Assembly: GCA_029269125.1 (NCBI GenBank)
Contig: JARHXX010000013.1
Coordinates: 17,271-81,270, forward strand
Origin: Kiritimatiellaeota bacterium B1221
GTDB lineage: Bacteria > Verrucomicrobiota > Kiritimatiellia > SS1-B-03-39 > UBA6053
Length of the DNA stretch: 64,000 nt
Direction: 5' to 3'
In this document: positions 1 to 9,902 of the stretch, in pieces
Position numbering within the stretch: the stretch's first letter is position 1
Layout of the letters: each line of letters begins with the position of its first letter
Program-made: the position numbers and the translations under genes
Notes under the pieces: generated by a model
Databases searched by the model: none
What the model saw: only the letters and a program-made list of their open reading frames with translations
Told to the model about the DNA's origin: nothing

Positions 1-624
1 AGCTTTTGGGGGTATGGCATGGCATGGATCATGGGGATGCGTATTAAAGTTGAGGGACCACGCCCCCGAACACCGTTCTTTCTGGTGAGCAATCATATTA
101 GCTATATGGATATTTTATTGGTGTGTGCGGTTTGTCCGGCTTGGTTTATCAGCAAGTCTGAGGTGGCAAGCTGGCCGGGGATTGGGCCGCTCACCCGCAT
201 GGGACCCACCATATTTATTGACCGTGAAATTAGACGCGATGTGAAACGCATGAATCATCTGATTGCTGATTTGGTTTTGGATGGCGGCGCGGTCGGGTTT
301 TTCCCCGAGGGAACAACCACCCACGGTGAAGAATTGCTCCCTTTTAAACCCAGTCTTTTTCAGCCGGCGGTTGAAATGAATTTACCCGTCACCACGGCCG
401 CGATTGCGTATGAAACCCGTCCGGGGATGGCGCCGCCCTCCGAACTGATCGCCTGGTATGGGGATGCGGATTTTGCTCCCCACGTCGGCCACTTGCTGAA
501 GCAGCCTGGTTTTTCAGTCGCTATTCGTTTTGGGGAGCAGGCGATCACTGCCGGGGACCGAAAAGAACTCGCGCAACGGTCCCATGCGCAGATTAAACAA
601 GACCTGATCCGTTTGAAGGGGTGA
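1..624 (+). CDS. plsC: 1-acyl-sn-glycerol-3-phosphate acyltransferase, 5'-truncated
   Basis: Transfers an acyl chain to lysophosphatidic acid at the cytoplasmic membrane, in phospholipid synthesis. The reading frame is open to base 1 (SFWGYG precedes the first ATG at 19), so the N-terminus probably lies outside the window and the ATG is likely internal. The acyltransferase block I motif NHISYMD (NHx4D) and the glycerol-phosphate-binding block FPEGTTT are both present, followed by the PFKPSLF segment typical of the family. The visible part is about 207 residues. A second, complete PlsC-type protein lies at 34427-35155, so the genome has at least two. Family assignment is secure; acyl specificity cannot be judged. 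Confidence 0.88.
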   Translation, partial: SFWGYGMAWIMGMRIKVEGPRPRTPFFLVSNHISYMDILLVCAVCPAWFISKSEVASWPGIGPLTRMGPTIFIDREIRRDVKRMNHLIADLVLDGGAVGFFPEGTTTHGEELLPFKPSLFQPAVEMNLPVTTAAIAYETRPGMAPPSELIAWYGDADFAPHVGHLLKQPGFSVAIRFGEQAITAGDRKELAQRSHAQIKQDLIRLKG

Positions 625-700
625 GCCGCAGAAAAGAATATTTTTCAGGGGCGGGATGAACGGAAAAGGCGGAAATCTTGCCACGCGGTCCGTACGGGCT

Positions 701-1459
701 TTATGTTCTGCGTTTCCCCGTGGCCAGCAGTGCGATCATTCCCCCCAACAGCAATGCCAAAGATGCGGGTTCCGGAATGACGGCCAAACCGATGAGCTGG
801 GTATCGAGGGTGTAACCTGTGGATCCTACTCCGGTGGTGAGGATTTCAATTCCGGTCGCATTGAGTCCATCAAGTTCTAAATCCGTGAGGGTGAAACTTG
901 CACCGTAGACTGTCCGGTTGAGGGTGCCGCTGGTGCTTCGCTGGTATGTTTCACTATATAAAGGAGTGCTGGGGTTGGTGCCGCCATGTGTTGAGGCATT
1001 AAACTGCTTCAGATCCAGATTGGCACTGTCCAGCCGGGTGCCGGTTGCATCCAATGCGTAAATGGTAATGCTGGTTCCCCAGTAATTTTGATCCGAGGTG
1101 CCCTGATTTCCCATGAGGATCACTTGTATGCTGTCCGAGAGTTGGGCTCCAAACTGGGCCTCAAAGTCTGTGTTTAAAGTACCCGTGCTCATGTCGAGAC
1201 CATTGAGTGCGCCATCGATGTCGGTCGGGGCGGAGCCCGCTCCGATATAACCTCCGCTATTTGCATTCTGAATAAAGCCCGTTGCGCTGTAAAGTGTGCC
1301 GGTGGTTACACCGTTGATGGTTACGGTGTTTAATTCGCCATCGGTATGGGTGACCGCCGAGACAGGAACCAGCACCGCGGATGTGGACGCCATTGCTAAC
1401 AGGCAGCACAAAGACAAAAAAGCGGTGAAATGACGGGTGCAGAAGTTGGGAATTTGCAT
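701..1459 (-). CDS. PEP-CTERM sorting domain protein
   Basis: Exported protein of 252 residues that I infer is delivered to the cell surface through an exosortase/PEP-CTERM route. It starts with a signal peptide (hydrophobic run about residues 10-30). It ends with the tripartite sorting signal: IPEPASLALLL, a short transmembrane helix and the basic tail GKRRT. The middle is rich in Gly, Thr, Ser and Asn with no recognised catalytic domain, typical of these surface proteins. A GGAAG sequence precedes the ATG. It is a single-gene unit facing plsC; no exosortase lies in the window. The sorting signal is clear; the function of the mature protein is unknown. Confidence 0.85.
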   Translation of the reverse strand: MQIPNFCTRHFTAFLSLCCLLAMASTSAVLVPVSAVTHTDGELNTVTINGVTTGTLYSATGFIQNANSGGYIGAGSAPTDIDGALNGLDMSTGTLNTDFEAQFGAQLSDSIQVILMGNQGTSDQNYWGTSITIYALDATGTRLDSANLDLKQFNASTHGGTNPSTPLYSETYQRSTSGTLNRTVYGASFTLTDLELDGLNATGIEILTTGVGSTGYTLDTQLIGLAVIPEPASLALLLGGMIALLATGKRRT

Positions 1460-1629
1460 GGGGAGGCTTCCTTATTATTGCGGATCAACGAAAAAGTTTA
1501 TTTTGAAACTGTGCTCTGAAAATAGTGGATTTGATTTGCACGCACAATCTTTTTTTTTGTGTGAGTGATCTCACGGCTCCGCCAGTTGGGCGTTCACGTG
1601 GAGAAATTTGCAGTGTGCGGGGCGGAGAT

Positions 1630-2298
1630 TTAACAGGTCCGGGGGAGGGGAAGACTGCCATCCAGGGGTAAGGCATCCAATTGCGGGACCCAGCGGTCGG
1701 CACCCGGCAGCCCTTCTTTTTTATGGGTCGTCAAAACCCCCACAGAGCGCATGCCCCCGGCGATGGCGGCCTCGATCCCGTAAGGAGCGTCTTCAAAGAC
1801 GACGCAGTTCTGCGGAGGCCGTCCTGCGATTGCGGCGGCTTTGAGAAAAACCTCCGGATCGGGTTTGCCGCAGGAAACATCCTCCGCACTCACGATGCCG
1901 CAGAAAAAGTTCCGAAGATCCATCATCTCAAAAATCATTTCGACATTCTCCCGTTGGGTGGAGGTGCCAATGACCGCGGGGATCCCTGCATCGCGCAGGC
2001 TTTGCAGATAGGTTCTCACTCCCGGTAATACCCGCACGCCTTGCTCTTCCACCACTTCCCGGTAAAGGGCTTCCTTGCGCAGAGACCAGGTTTTGATTTG
2101 TGCCGGATCGGTTCCCCACTGCAAAATTTCAGGGAAAATCACTTCGTTACGCTTTCCGAAACCACGCAAAAAATGATCGGACGGGAGGGGAAGGCCGGTT
2201 TCTCCGGACAGTCGTTCCCAGGAAATTTCATGGGCTTTCGCGGAGTCAATAATCACCCCATCCCAGTCAAACAAGGCCGCCCAAGTGGGTGAAGTCAC
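1630..2298 (-). CDS. HAD-superfamily hydrolase, beta-phosphoglucomutase/phosphatase-like
   Basis: Predicted cytoplasmic phosphatase or phosphomutase of HAD subfamily I, 222 residues. The nucleophile motif FDWDGVIIDS supplies Asp11 and Asp13. Motif II is GTSTQRENVE, motif III contains GKPDPEVF, and motif IV is VFEDAPYGIEAA. The helical cap between motifs I and II matches beta-phosphoglucomutase-like proteins. The start is GTG at 2298, only 2 nt after the pyrG stop, so it is probably co-transcribed and translationally coupled with pyrG. The substrate is not evident. A related HAD protein at 33673-34308 shares the architecture. Confidence 0.85.
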   Translation of the reverse strand: MTSPTWAALFDWDGVIIDSAKAHEISWERLSGETGLPLPSDHFLRGFGKRNEVIFPEILQWGTDPAQIKTWSLRKEALYREVVEEQGVRVLPGVRTYLQSLRDAGIPAVIGTSTQRENVEMIFEMMDLRNFFCGIVSAEDVSCGKPDPEVFLKAAAIAGRPPQNCVVFEDAPYGIEAAIAGGMRSVGVLTTHKKEGLPGADRWVPQLDALPLDGSLPLPRTC

Positions 2299-2300
2299 TT

Positions 2301-4223
<1,923 letters not shown>

Positions 4224-4421
4224 ATGGGAACCGGACGTAAATTCAACAAAACCAACATCACCCGCCCCCGCAAAGGTGGCGCTGCGAAAGTAAACCGTCA
4301 GAACACGCAACGGAAGCGCTTGATTGCGTTGGGCGTTTCTGAAGAAGAAGCTGCCAAGCTGAATCCCCGTGAAGTGCGCGATATGCTCAAACGCCCGGCG
4401 AAGATTTCTGCCGAAGGTTAA
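4224..4421 (+). CDS. Small basic conserved-looking protein of unknown function
   Basis: A 65-residue, strongly basic protein with many Lys/Arg and few aromatic residues. It begins MGTGRKFNKTNITRPRKGG and has a predicted helical second half (SEEEAAKLNPREVRDMLKRP). A good ribosome-binding site (GGAG, 4213-4216) precedes the ATG. It sits 29 bp upstream of fabI on the same strand, so the two may share a transcript. Size and charge suggest nucleic-acid or ribosome association, but this is inference; I do not recognise a named family. The RBS and position make it a real gene rather than a shadow. Confidence 0.7.
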   Translation: MGTGRKFNKTNITRPRKGGAAKVNRQNTQRKRLIALGVSEEEAAKLNPREVRDMLKRPAKISAEG

Positions 4422-4450
4422 TTCTCTTTTAAAGTTCTGGAGTTCTGAAA

Positions 4451-5260
4451 ATGATTGAAGCTGGTAAAACATATGTTGTGATGGGACTGCTTGATGCAGA
4501 TTCTATTGCCTACGCAATTGGGAAAACCATCGAATCCTTTGGTGGCAAAGTCATTTTTACGGTGCAAAGCGAGCGCATGAAGAAAATTTTCTTCGATCGC
4601 AGCAAAAAGCTCACCGATGCGGACCGCGAGAACCTGGATATCCGTTTTTGTGATGTCACCAATGATGAAGAGGTCAAGGCCCTGTTCGACAGCATCGAAG
4701 GCCCGATTTCCGGCATGGTGCACTCCATTGGTTTCAGTAATCCCAAAACCTGCCTGGGTGAAGAATTCCATACGGACGCTTATGATGATCTGATGAAAGG
4801 ATTTCAGATTTCGGCGGTTTCACTGGCGACGGTTACCCGTTATGCCGCGCCCAAAATGGTGGAGGGCGGTTCGGTGGTTACGCTGACTTTTGCTTCGGAG
4901 CGTGCATTTGCCTTTTACAATTGGATGGGCGTTAACAAAGCCGCTTTGGAAGCTGTCGTGCGTGGTTTGGCCCGTCGACATGGAAAAGAAAACGTCCGGG
5001 TGAATGCGGTATCTGCCGGTCCGGTTTTTACCATCGCGGCAAAACATATTCCCGGATTTGAAGAACTGGGTAACACCTGGAAGAAATCCAGCCCCTTGAA
5101 TTGGGATCCGAAAAATGCTCAACCGGAAGTTGCCGGGGTGGTGGCATTCCTTCTGGGGAACTATTCCAAACAGATTACCGGACAAACCATTTACGTGGAT
5201 GGTGGCGCTTCTATTATTGGCGGCGAATTGATGCCGCACGAATTGCCGGAAGGTAGTTGA
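4451..5260 (+). CDS. fabI: Enoyl-ACP reductase, InhA-like FabI
   Basis: NADH-dependent reduction of the enoyl-ACP double bond, the last step of each fatty-acid elongation cycle. The 269-residue SDR protein has the FabI nucleotide-binding signature G12-x5-S18-I-A and the catalytic Tyr156-x6-Lys163 in YNWMGVNKAALE. Several features look more like actinobacterial InhA than E. coli FabI: Phe147 where E. coli has Tyr146, the YNWM-V-K-ALE block, and the C-terminal TGQTIYVDGGA. The total length is also that of InhA. It lies directly behind the small basic protein gene. Confidence 0.93.
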   Translation: MIEAGKTYVVMGLLDADSIAYAIGKTIESFGGKVIFTVQSERMKKIFFDRSKKLTDADRENLDIRFCDVTNDEEVKALFDSIEGPISGMVHSIGFSNPKTCLGEEFHTDAYDDLMKGFQISAVSLATVTRYAAPKMVEGGSVVTLTFASERAFAFYNWMGVNKAALEAVVRGLARRHGKENVRVNAVSAGPVFTIAAKHIPGFEELGNTWKKSSPLNWDPKNAQPEVAGVVAFLLGNYSKQITGQTIYVDGGASIIGGELMPHELPEGS

Positions 5261-5339
5261 TTTTTCTTAAACAGAACTTGCCAAACTGAGGGTTCTTGGG
5301 CTAAGTAGAGTTCGGTTTGGAAACAAATATTTTATATGC

Positions 5340-5430
5340 GGAGAGATGGCTGAGTGGTCTAAGGCACCTGATTGCTAATCAGGCGTACGAAATTTTCGTA
5401 CCGGGGGTTCAAATCCCCCTCTCTCCGCCA
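5340..5430 (+). tRNA. tRNA-Ser (GCT anticodon)
   Basis: Reads AGC/AGU serine codons. The acceptor stem GGAGAGA (5340-5346) pairs with TCTCTCC (5420-5426). The anticodon stem CCTGA/TCAGG encloses the loop TTGCTAA, giving GCT. A long variable arm (GTACG-AAATTTT-CGTAC) marks a class II tRNA, and the T-loop is GGTTCAAATCC. Discriminator G is followed by a genome-encoded CCA (5428-5430). Confidence 0.97.
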
Positions 5431-5465
5431 CTTTTTTCCCCTTTTTCCAACTGACGGGAAACGCA

Positions 5466-6815
5466 ATGCGAATACTTTTACTTGGCGCAGGAACCTCAGG
5501 GCGCATGCTGGCATCCCGCCTCTGTGCCGAGCAGCATGATGTGGTACTCGTTGACCGAGATCCGGTGGCGCTGGAACAGGTGGAAGCGCAGATGGATCTT
5601 CTCACCATTCAGGGTGATGCCGCCGATCCCAGTATTCTCGAAGTCGCGGGCATTGGCCGTACTGATTTGGTGGTCGCCCTGACCGATCAGGAGTCGGTCA
5701 ACATTCTCGCCTGCTCGTTGGCTCATATTTCAGGGGTCCCCCGGAAAGTGGCCCGGGTCAGCAGCAATGCGTACACCGGGGCAAACGGAAATTTTGACCT
5801 GCGGGAGTTGGGGATCGATCTGATTATTAATCAACAGCACGAATGTGCCAAAGAGTTGTTTAATATCCTCCGTATTCCCGGCGCACAAGAGGCCGTGGGG
5901 CTGCTGGAAGACCGGGTGCTTTGCGTAGGCGTGCAAATTCCGACCGATTGCCCCTTACTGGCCGGCGCGCTCAAGGAAAGTCCCTATCACGAAATTTTAT
6001 CCACCATTCGTTTTGTCGCGTACATGCGTGGTGGAAAGCTGAAGATCCCCCGCGGGGAAACCGCGTTTGCCATTGGCGATATCGTGTATTTGGTGGGGGA
6101 CCCGGAAAAAGTCAGAGCCTTTCTGAAATTTCTGCTTCCCGGAGAGGAGGGATATTCCCGGGTGGTGATTGCCGGGGGTGGTCAGTTGGGATTGCAACTG
6201 GCCCGCCGCTTGGAGAAGGACAGTCAATTTAATGTGACCCTGCTCGAATCCGAAGCCGAGCGGGCGGATTATTGTTCCGAAGAATTGGAGCGGACCCTGA
6301 TTTTGCATGGCAGTTCATTGGATCAGGACATGATGGCGGAGTTGGGCATTAACGGTCAAACCTCTTTTGTGGCGGTGACCGGTGATGATGAAAATAATAT
6401 CATGTCCTGTCTGGTTGCTGAAAAACTGGGGGCGCATTTTACGATTTCGCGGGTGGACAAGGCGACTTACCAACCGATTATTGATTCACTGGCATTGGTG
6501 GACCGGGTGATTAGTCCGCATAGCAGCCTGATCAATTCGATTTATCATTTTGTGCGCGGGAGCTCGGTAATGGGAGACCGTATCCTTCAGAAAATTCCGG
6601 GAGAAGTGGTGGATTTTCTTATTGGGGAGGAGCACAAATGGAACGGGAAAAAGGTGATGAATATCAAACTGCCCAAAGGTTGTTTGCTGAGTATGATCTT
6701 GCGTGACACCAATTTGATTGTGGCGACAGGGGATTTGAAGCTGGAAACGGGTGACCGGATTTTGTTATACGGACTGCCCAAGGCGATCAGGCGAATCGAG
6801 GATTTGCTTTCCTGA
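5466..6815 (+). CDS. trkA: Trk potassium uptake regulatory subunit TrkA
   Basis: Cytoplasmic NAD-binding gating subunit of the Trk potassium transporter. The 449 residues contain two RCK (TrkA-N plus TrkA-C) repeats. The first starts with the dinucleotide fold GAGTSGRML at residues 7-15 and acidic VDRDP. The second starts near residue 235 with VVIAGGGQLGLQLA and ends its strand with LLESEAE. Length matches the E. coli double-domain type. It is followed after 10 bp by trkH, so the pair forms an operon. The upstream boundary is tRNA-Ser. Confidence 0.96.
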   Translation: MRILLLGAGTSGRMLASRLCAEQHDVVLVDRDPVALEQVEAQMDLLTIQGDAADPSILEVAGIGRTDLVVALTDQESVNILACSLAHISGVPRKVARVSSNAYTGANGNFDLRELGIDLIINQQHECAKELFNILRIPGAQEAVGLLEDRVLCVGVQIPTDCPLLAGALKESPYHEILSTIRFVAYMRGGKLKIPRGETAFAIGDIVYLVGDPEKVRAFLKFLLPGEEGYSRVVIAGGGQLGLQLARRLEKDSQFNVTLLESEAERADYCSEELERTLILHGSSLDQDMMAELGINGQTSFVAVTGDDENNIMSCLVAEKLGAHFTISRVDKATYQPIIDSLALVDRVISPHSSLINSIYHFVRGSSVMGDRILQKIPGEVVDFLIGEEHKWNGKKVMNIKLPKGCLLSMILRDTNLIVATGDLKLETGDRILLYGLPKAIRRIEDLLS

Positions 6816-6825
6816 GGAACCACGC

Positions 6826-8277
6826 ATGAATTCCCGGTGTGTCTTTCATCTTGTTTCTTATCTCATTGGTTTTGTTTCGCTTGCCATGGGCACTTGTGCA
6901 TTGGTTGCCTGGATTTATGGAGACGGATGGGACGTCATTCGGCAAATTCTAACCGCCAGTGGAGCAGGGCTGCTGCTGGGGGGAGGGCTGTGGTATGTGA
7001 CGCTCGGGCCGGTAAATCTGACCCGTAAAGATGGTTTTGCGATTGTGAGTTTTGGGTGGATGTGTGTGGGGGCTGTGGGAGCTTTGCCCTATATTTTAAC
7101 CGGTGCGATTCCTTCCCCTGTCGATGCCATCTTCGAAACCATCAGTGGATTTACCACCACGGGGTCCACTATTCTGACTGATATTGAAGTTTTGCCGAGG
7201 GGAATCATCTTTTGGCGCAGTCTTACCCAGTGGCTGGGGGGCATGGGGGTGCTTTTATTATGTGTGGCCATTTTGCCTTTTCTTGGGGTGGGGGGCATGC
7301 AGATCTACCGCGCAGAAATGCCGGGGCCCAGTAAAGATCGATTGACCCCGAGAATCGGGAACACCGCGAAATTGCTGTATGGGGTCTATTTATTGCTCAC
7401 GGTTACGCAAATTCTGTTGCTGATGCTTGCGGGGATGAATGTATTCGATGCGGTGAATCACACATTTTGCACCGTGTCTACCGGGGGCTTCAGTCCTTAT
7501 AATAACAGTCTTGCCGCCTTCGACTCCACCTGGATCCATAGCATTGTGATTGTGTTTATGATTTTGGCCGGAATTAACTTTTCCCTGCACTTTCAGTTTC
7601 TGCGCGGGCGCTGGAATGTGTTTCAGCGCTCTTCCGAAACCAAAGCCTATCTTTTTCTTATCTTCGGAGCCAGTTTGCTGGTGGCTTGGAATCTGTGGAC
7701 ACATCAGGCTGACGGCTCCCCGGGCATTCAGTTCAGAGATGCGCTCTTCCAGGTGGTTTCGATTATTACCACGACCGGATTTGCCACAGCCGACTATGAT
7801 CTTTGGCCCCTGTTTGGCAAAATCATCATCTTTATTCTTCTGTTTAGTGGTGGCTGTGCGGGCTCGACGGCTGGTGGGCTGAAAGTGATGCGCAGTTTGG
7901 TGCTGTTTAAGGAAGTGTTTCGTCAGATTAAATTGTACATGCAGCCGCAGGCTGTGCTCAAAGTGCGGCTGGACCGCCAATCTGTTTCCGGAAATATTGT
8001 GTCCGGTATCATGGCTTTTGCTTTTTGCTATTTTATGCTGATCGTGCTGTTCACCTTGGTCATGACCTTTTATTTGCCGGATCTGACTTCCGCATATTCT
8101 GCTGCCATCACCTGTTTGAGCAATGTGGGGCCCGGATTTTCCGTGATCGGACCCACCCAAAATTTTGCGTCGATTGATGATATGGGGAAACTTCTACTGT
8201 CTTTTTGCATGCTTTTGGGGCGCTTGGAGCTGTTTACGATTTTGGTGTTGTTTTCGCCGGGATTCTGGAAACGCTAA
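6826..8277 (+). CDS. trkH: Trk potassium transporter membrane subunit TrkH
   Basis: Potassium-conducting inner-membrane subunit that works with TrkA. The ATG at 6826 (MNSRCVFH) is preceded by TGAGGA and gives 483 residues, the standard TrkH length; an in-frame upstream extension overlapping trkA is unlikely. Four pore-loop segments can be picked out: SGFTTTGSTI, TVSTGGFSP, ITTTGFATADYD and LSNVGPGFS. Each has the filter glycine of the TrkH/KtrB fold. There are about ten or more membrane helices. Confidence 0.95.
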   Translation: MNSRCVFHLVSYLIGFVSLAMGTCALVAWIYGDGWDVIRQILTASGAGLLLGGGLWYVTLGPVNLTRKDGFAIVSFGWMCVGAVGALPYILTGAIPSPVDAIFETISGFTTTGSTILTDIEVLPRGIIFWRSLTQWLGGMGVLLLCVAILPFLGVGGMQIYRAEMPGPSKDRLTPRIGNTAKLLYGVYLLLTVTQILLLMLAGMNVFDAVNHTFCTVSTGGFSPYNNSLAAFDSTWIHSIVIVFMILAGINFSLHFQFLRGRWNVFQRSSETKAYLFLIFGASLLVAWNLWTHQADGSPGIQFRDALFQVVSIITTTGFATADYDLWPLFGKIIIFILLFSGGCAGSTAGGLKVMRSLVLFKEVFRQIKLYMQPQAVLKVRLDRQSVSGNIVSGIMAFAFCYFMLIVLFTLVMTFYLPDLTSAYSAAITCLSNVGPGFSVIGPTQNFASIDDMGKLLLSFCMLLGRLELFTILVLFSPGFWKR

Positions 8278-8355
8278 CCGGGAGGCGCAACGGAGGGTTT
8301 TTCTCAAGTGTTCTCCGCTTGTCATCCTTATTCAGATGGATTAGCCTGATGAAAT

Positions 8356-9837
8356 ATGAAAAATATTCTCATCCTGTTGGCGGATCAGCACCGTGCTGAT
8401 ATTATGGGACACGCTGGAAACCCGGAAGTTCTAACTCCTCATTTTGACCGAATGGCCCGGGAGGGATTTCAGTTTAGCAACTGTCTGAGCAGTCATCCTC
8501 TTTGCGCCCCTTTTCGGGCCACCCTGCAGACCGGACGGTACCCCTTTACCCATGGAGTGGTGTTTAATGATGATGTGATTGATTATGCGTTGCCCAATCT
8601 TGCGGGTCAGTTTAAATCGCAGGGCTATGCGACGGGTTTCTTCGGAAAGGGGCATTGGGACCGGAAAATCCAGCCGGGGTATCTCAATCCGGATGAACGG
8701 TTAAACTGGGAGCATTGGGTTGGCTGGAACAACGGGCATGAGGATTACGATCTTCCCACTTTTGATGAGGACGACAACCCCTGGCTGAATGCAGAACCCC
8801 TGGCAGAACGTCCCCCGCATGATAACTGGGGTGATTTTAAACATGAGTATGCAAATCTTTTTGCTCCGGGGGTGCAGGTGGAGCAGTTAAAAACCTGGGT
8901 GGAATCTTTAGAGCCAAGCCGGGGGTGGATTGCCCAGGTCAATTGGGGGCCTCCCCACAATATTAGTAATGTGAAAGGGTACAGGGATCCGGAGACTCTC
9001 GCGTTGTCCAAAGAGATTAACCAACAACTCGAATTGGGTTTGGAGGATGTGCATTTTGAGTCTTATATCCCCTGGTTGACCACGTTTCCCCAATATTTGG
9101 TGAGCCCAATGGTGCCGCAGTATTTTCTCGATTTGTACGATGCGGAGAAGTTAACCGTGCCTGACAATGTGCCCGAAAAATATCATCGTCTGGTGCAGTA
9201 TCAGCTCAAGGGGTATTATGCGCAAGTCAGTGCTTTGGATGCCTTAACCGGCCGAACGATGGACTGGCTCAAGCAAACCGGTCGGGATAAGGATACGATC
9301 TTAATGTACACTTCGGATCACGGTGATTTTTTGGGGAGTCACGCGAACGAAGAAAAGGTGCGGAAATTTGGCAGTGGCATTCGTGGGAAGGGGAGTCCTC
9401 ATGCCTGCAATACCCGGGTGCCAATGATTTTGTGGAGTCCGGAGAATATTCAGGCGGGGAAATGTACCGATACGCCCATTGGAACCGTGGATTTATTGCC
9501 GAGCATTTGCGGGCTGGCAGGGATCCCGTGTCCGCCCTCATTGCCGGGAAAAAATTTAGCCGCGTGGGGGCTTCGCGGAGAAGGGCTGTCCAGCAATCCT
9601 CTGTTACTGACGATGCTGCATTGGCGGGCGCGCTATGACGGTCAGTATATGTATGGCGCACATGCCCGGGACGGAGAGCTGCATCCCGCCTGGTTGTATG
9701 ACTTTAAGAACGATCCGCTTAATTTATCGAACCTCATCGATGAACCGGAAAGTCAAATACTCAGAGAGCGTCTGCATCAGGAACTGCTGATGCAGATGGC
9801 GCAGGAGAAGGATCCTTTTTTAACTGAAGCCCCATAA
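8356..9837 (+). CDS. Type I sulfatase (formylglycine-dependent)
   Basis: Hydrolyses sulfate esters, probably on a carbohydrate. The 493-residue protein has the N-terminal metal-binding start LLADQHRAD (Asp10-Gln11) and the formylglycine consensus C50-A-P-F-R54 ending TGR at 59-61. A downstream metal-binding segment is YTSDHGDFLGSHA. Cys50 must be oxidised by a maturase, which is not in this window. No signal peptide is visible, so it may act in the cytoplasm or after export by another route. The ATG at 8356 lacks a strong RBS. It is related in design to the sulfatase at 21362-22696 but clearly different in sequence. Confidence 0.93.
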   Translation: MKNILILLADQHRADIMGHAGNPEVLTPHFDRMAREGFQFSNCLSSHPLCAPFRATLQTGRYPFTHGVVFNDDVIDYALPNLAGQFKSQGYATGFFGKGHWDRKIQPGYLNPDERLNWEHWVGWNNGHEDYDLPTFDEDDNPWLNAEPLAERPPHDNWGDFKHEYANLFAPGVQVEQLKTWVESLEPSRGWIAQVNWGPPHNISNVKGYRDPETLALSKEINQQLELGLEDVHFESYIPWLTTFPQYLVSPMVPQYFLDLYDAEKLTVPDNVPEKYHRLVQYQLKGYYAQVSALDALTGRTMDWLKQTGRDKDTILMYTSDHGDFLGSHANEEKVRKFGSGIRGKGSPHACNTRVPMILWSPENIQAGKCTDTPIGTVDLLPSICGLAGIPCPPSLPGKNLAAWGLRGEGLSSNPLLLTMLHWRARYDGQYMYGAHARDGELHPAWLYDFKNDPLNLSNLIDEPESQILRERLHQELLMQMAQEKDPFLTEAP

Positions 9838-9902
9838 GGGACAGGCCGTTCGACAGGCGGAAAAGAGGGGGGGGGCGCATCTGCGACCGAATTCCCCCGT
9901 GC

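Noticed and set aside
1500..1629. GTGAG-ATCA-CTCAC hairpin downstream of the HAD gene as a terminator
   Set aside because: In the direction of transcription it is followed by A residues, not T residues.
5375..5608. 77-residue minus-strand frame with a common phrase like GGFEPPVRKFRTPD
   Set aside because: It is a translation of tRNA-Ser and the trkA start on the opposite strand; such frames recur wherever tRNA genes are read wrongly.
7390..8160. 256-residue minus-strand frame opposite trkH
   Set aside because: His/Gln-rich shadow of membrane-helix codons; no support.
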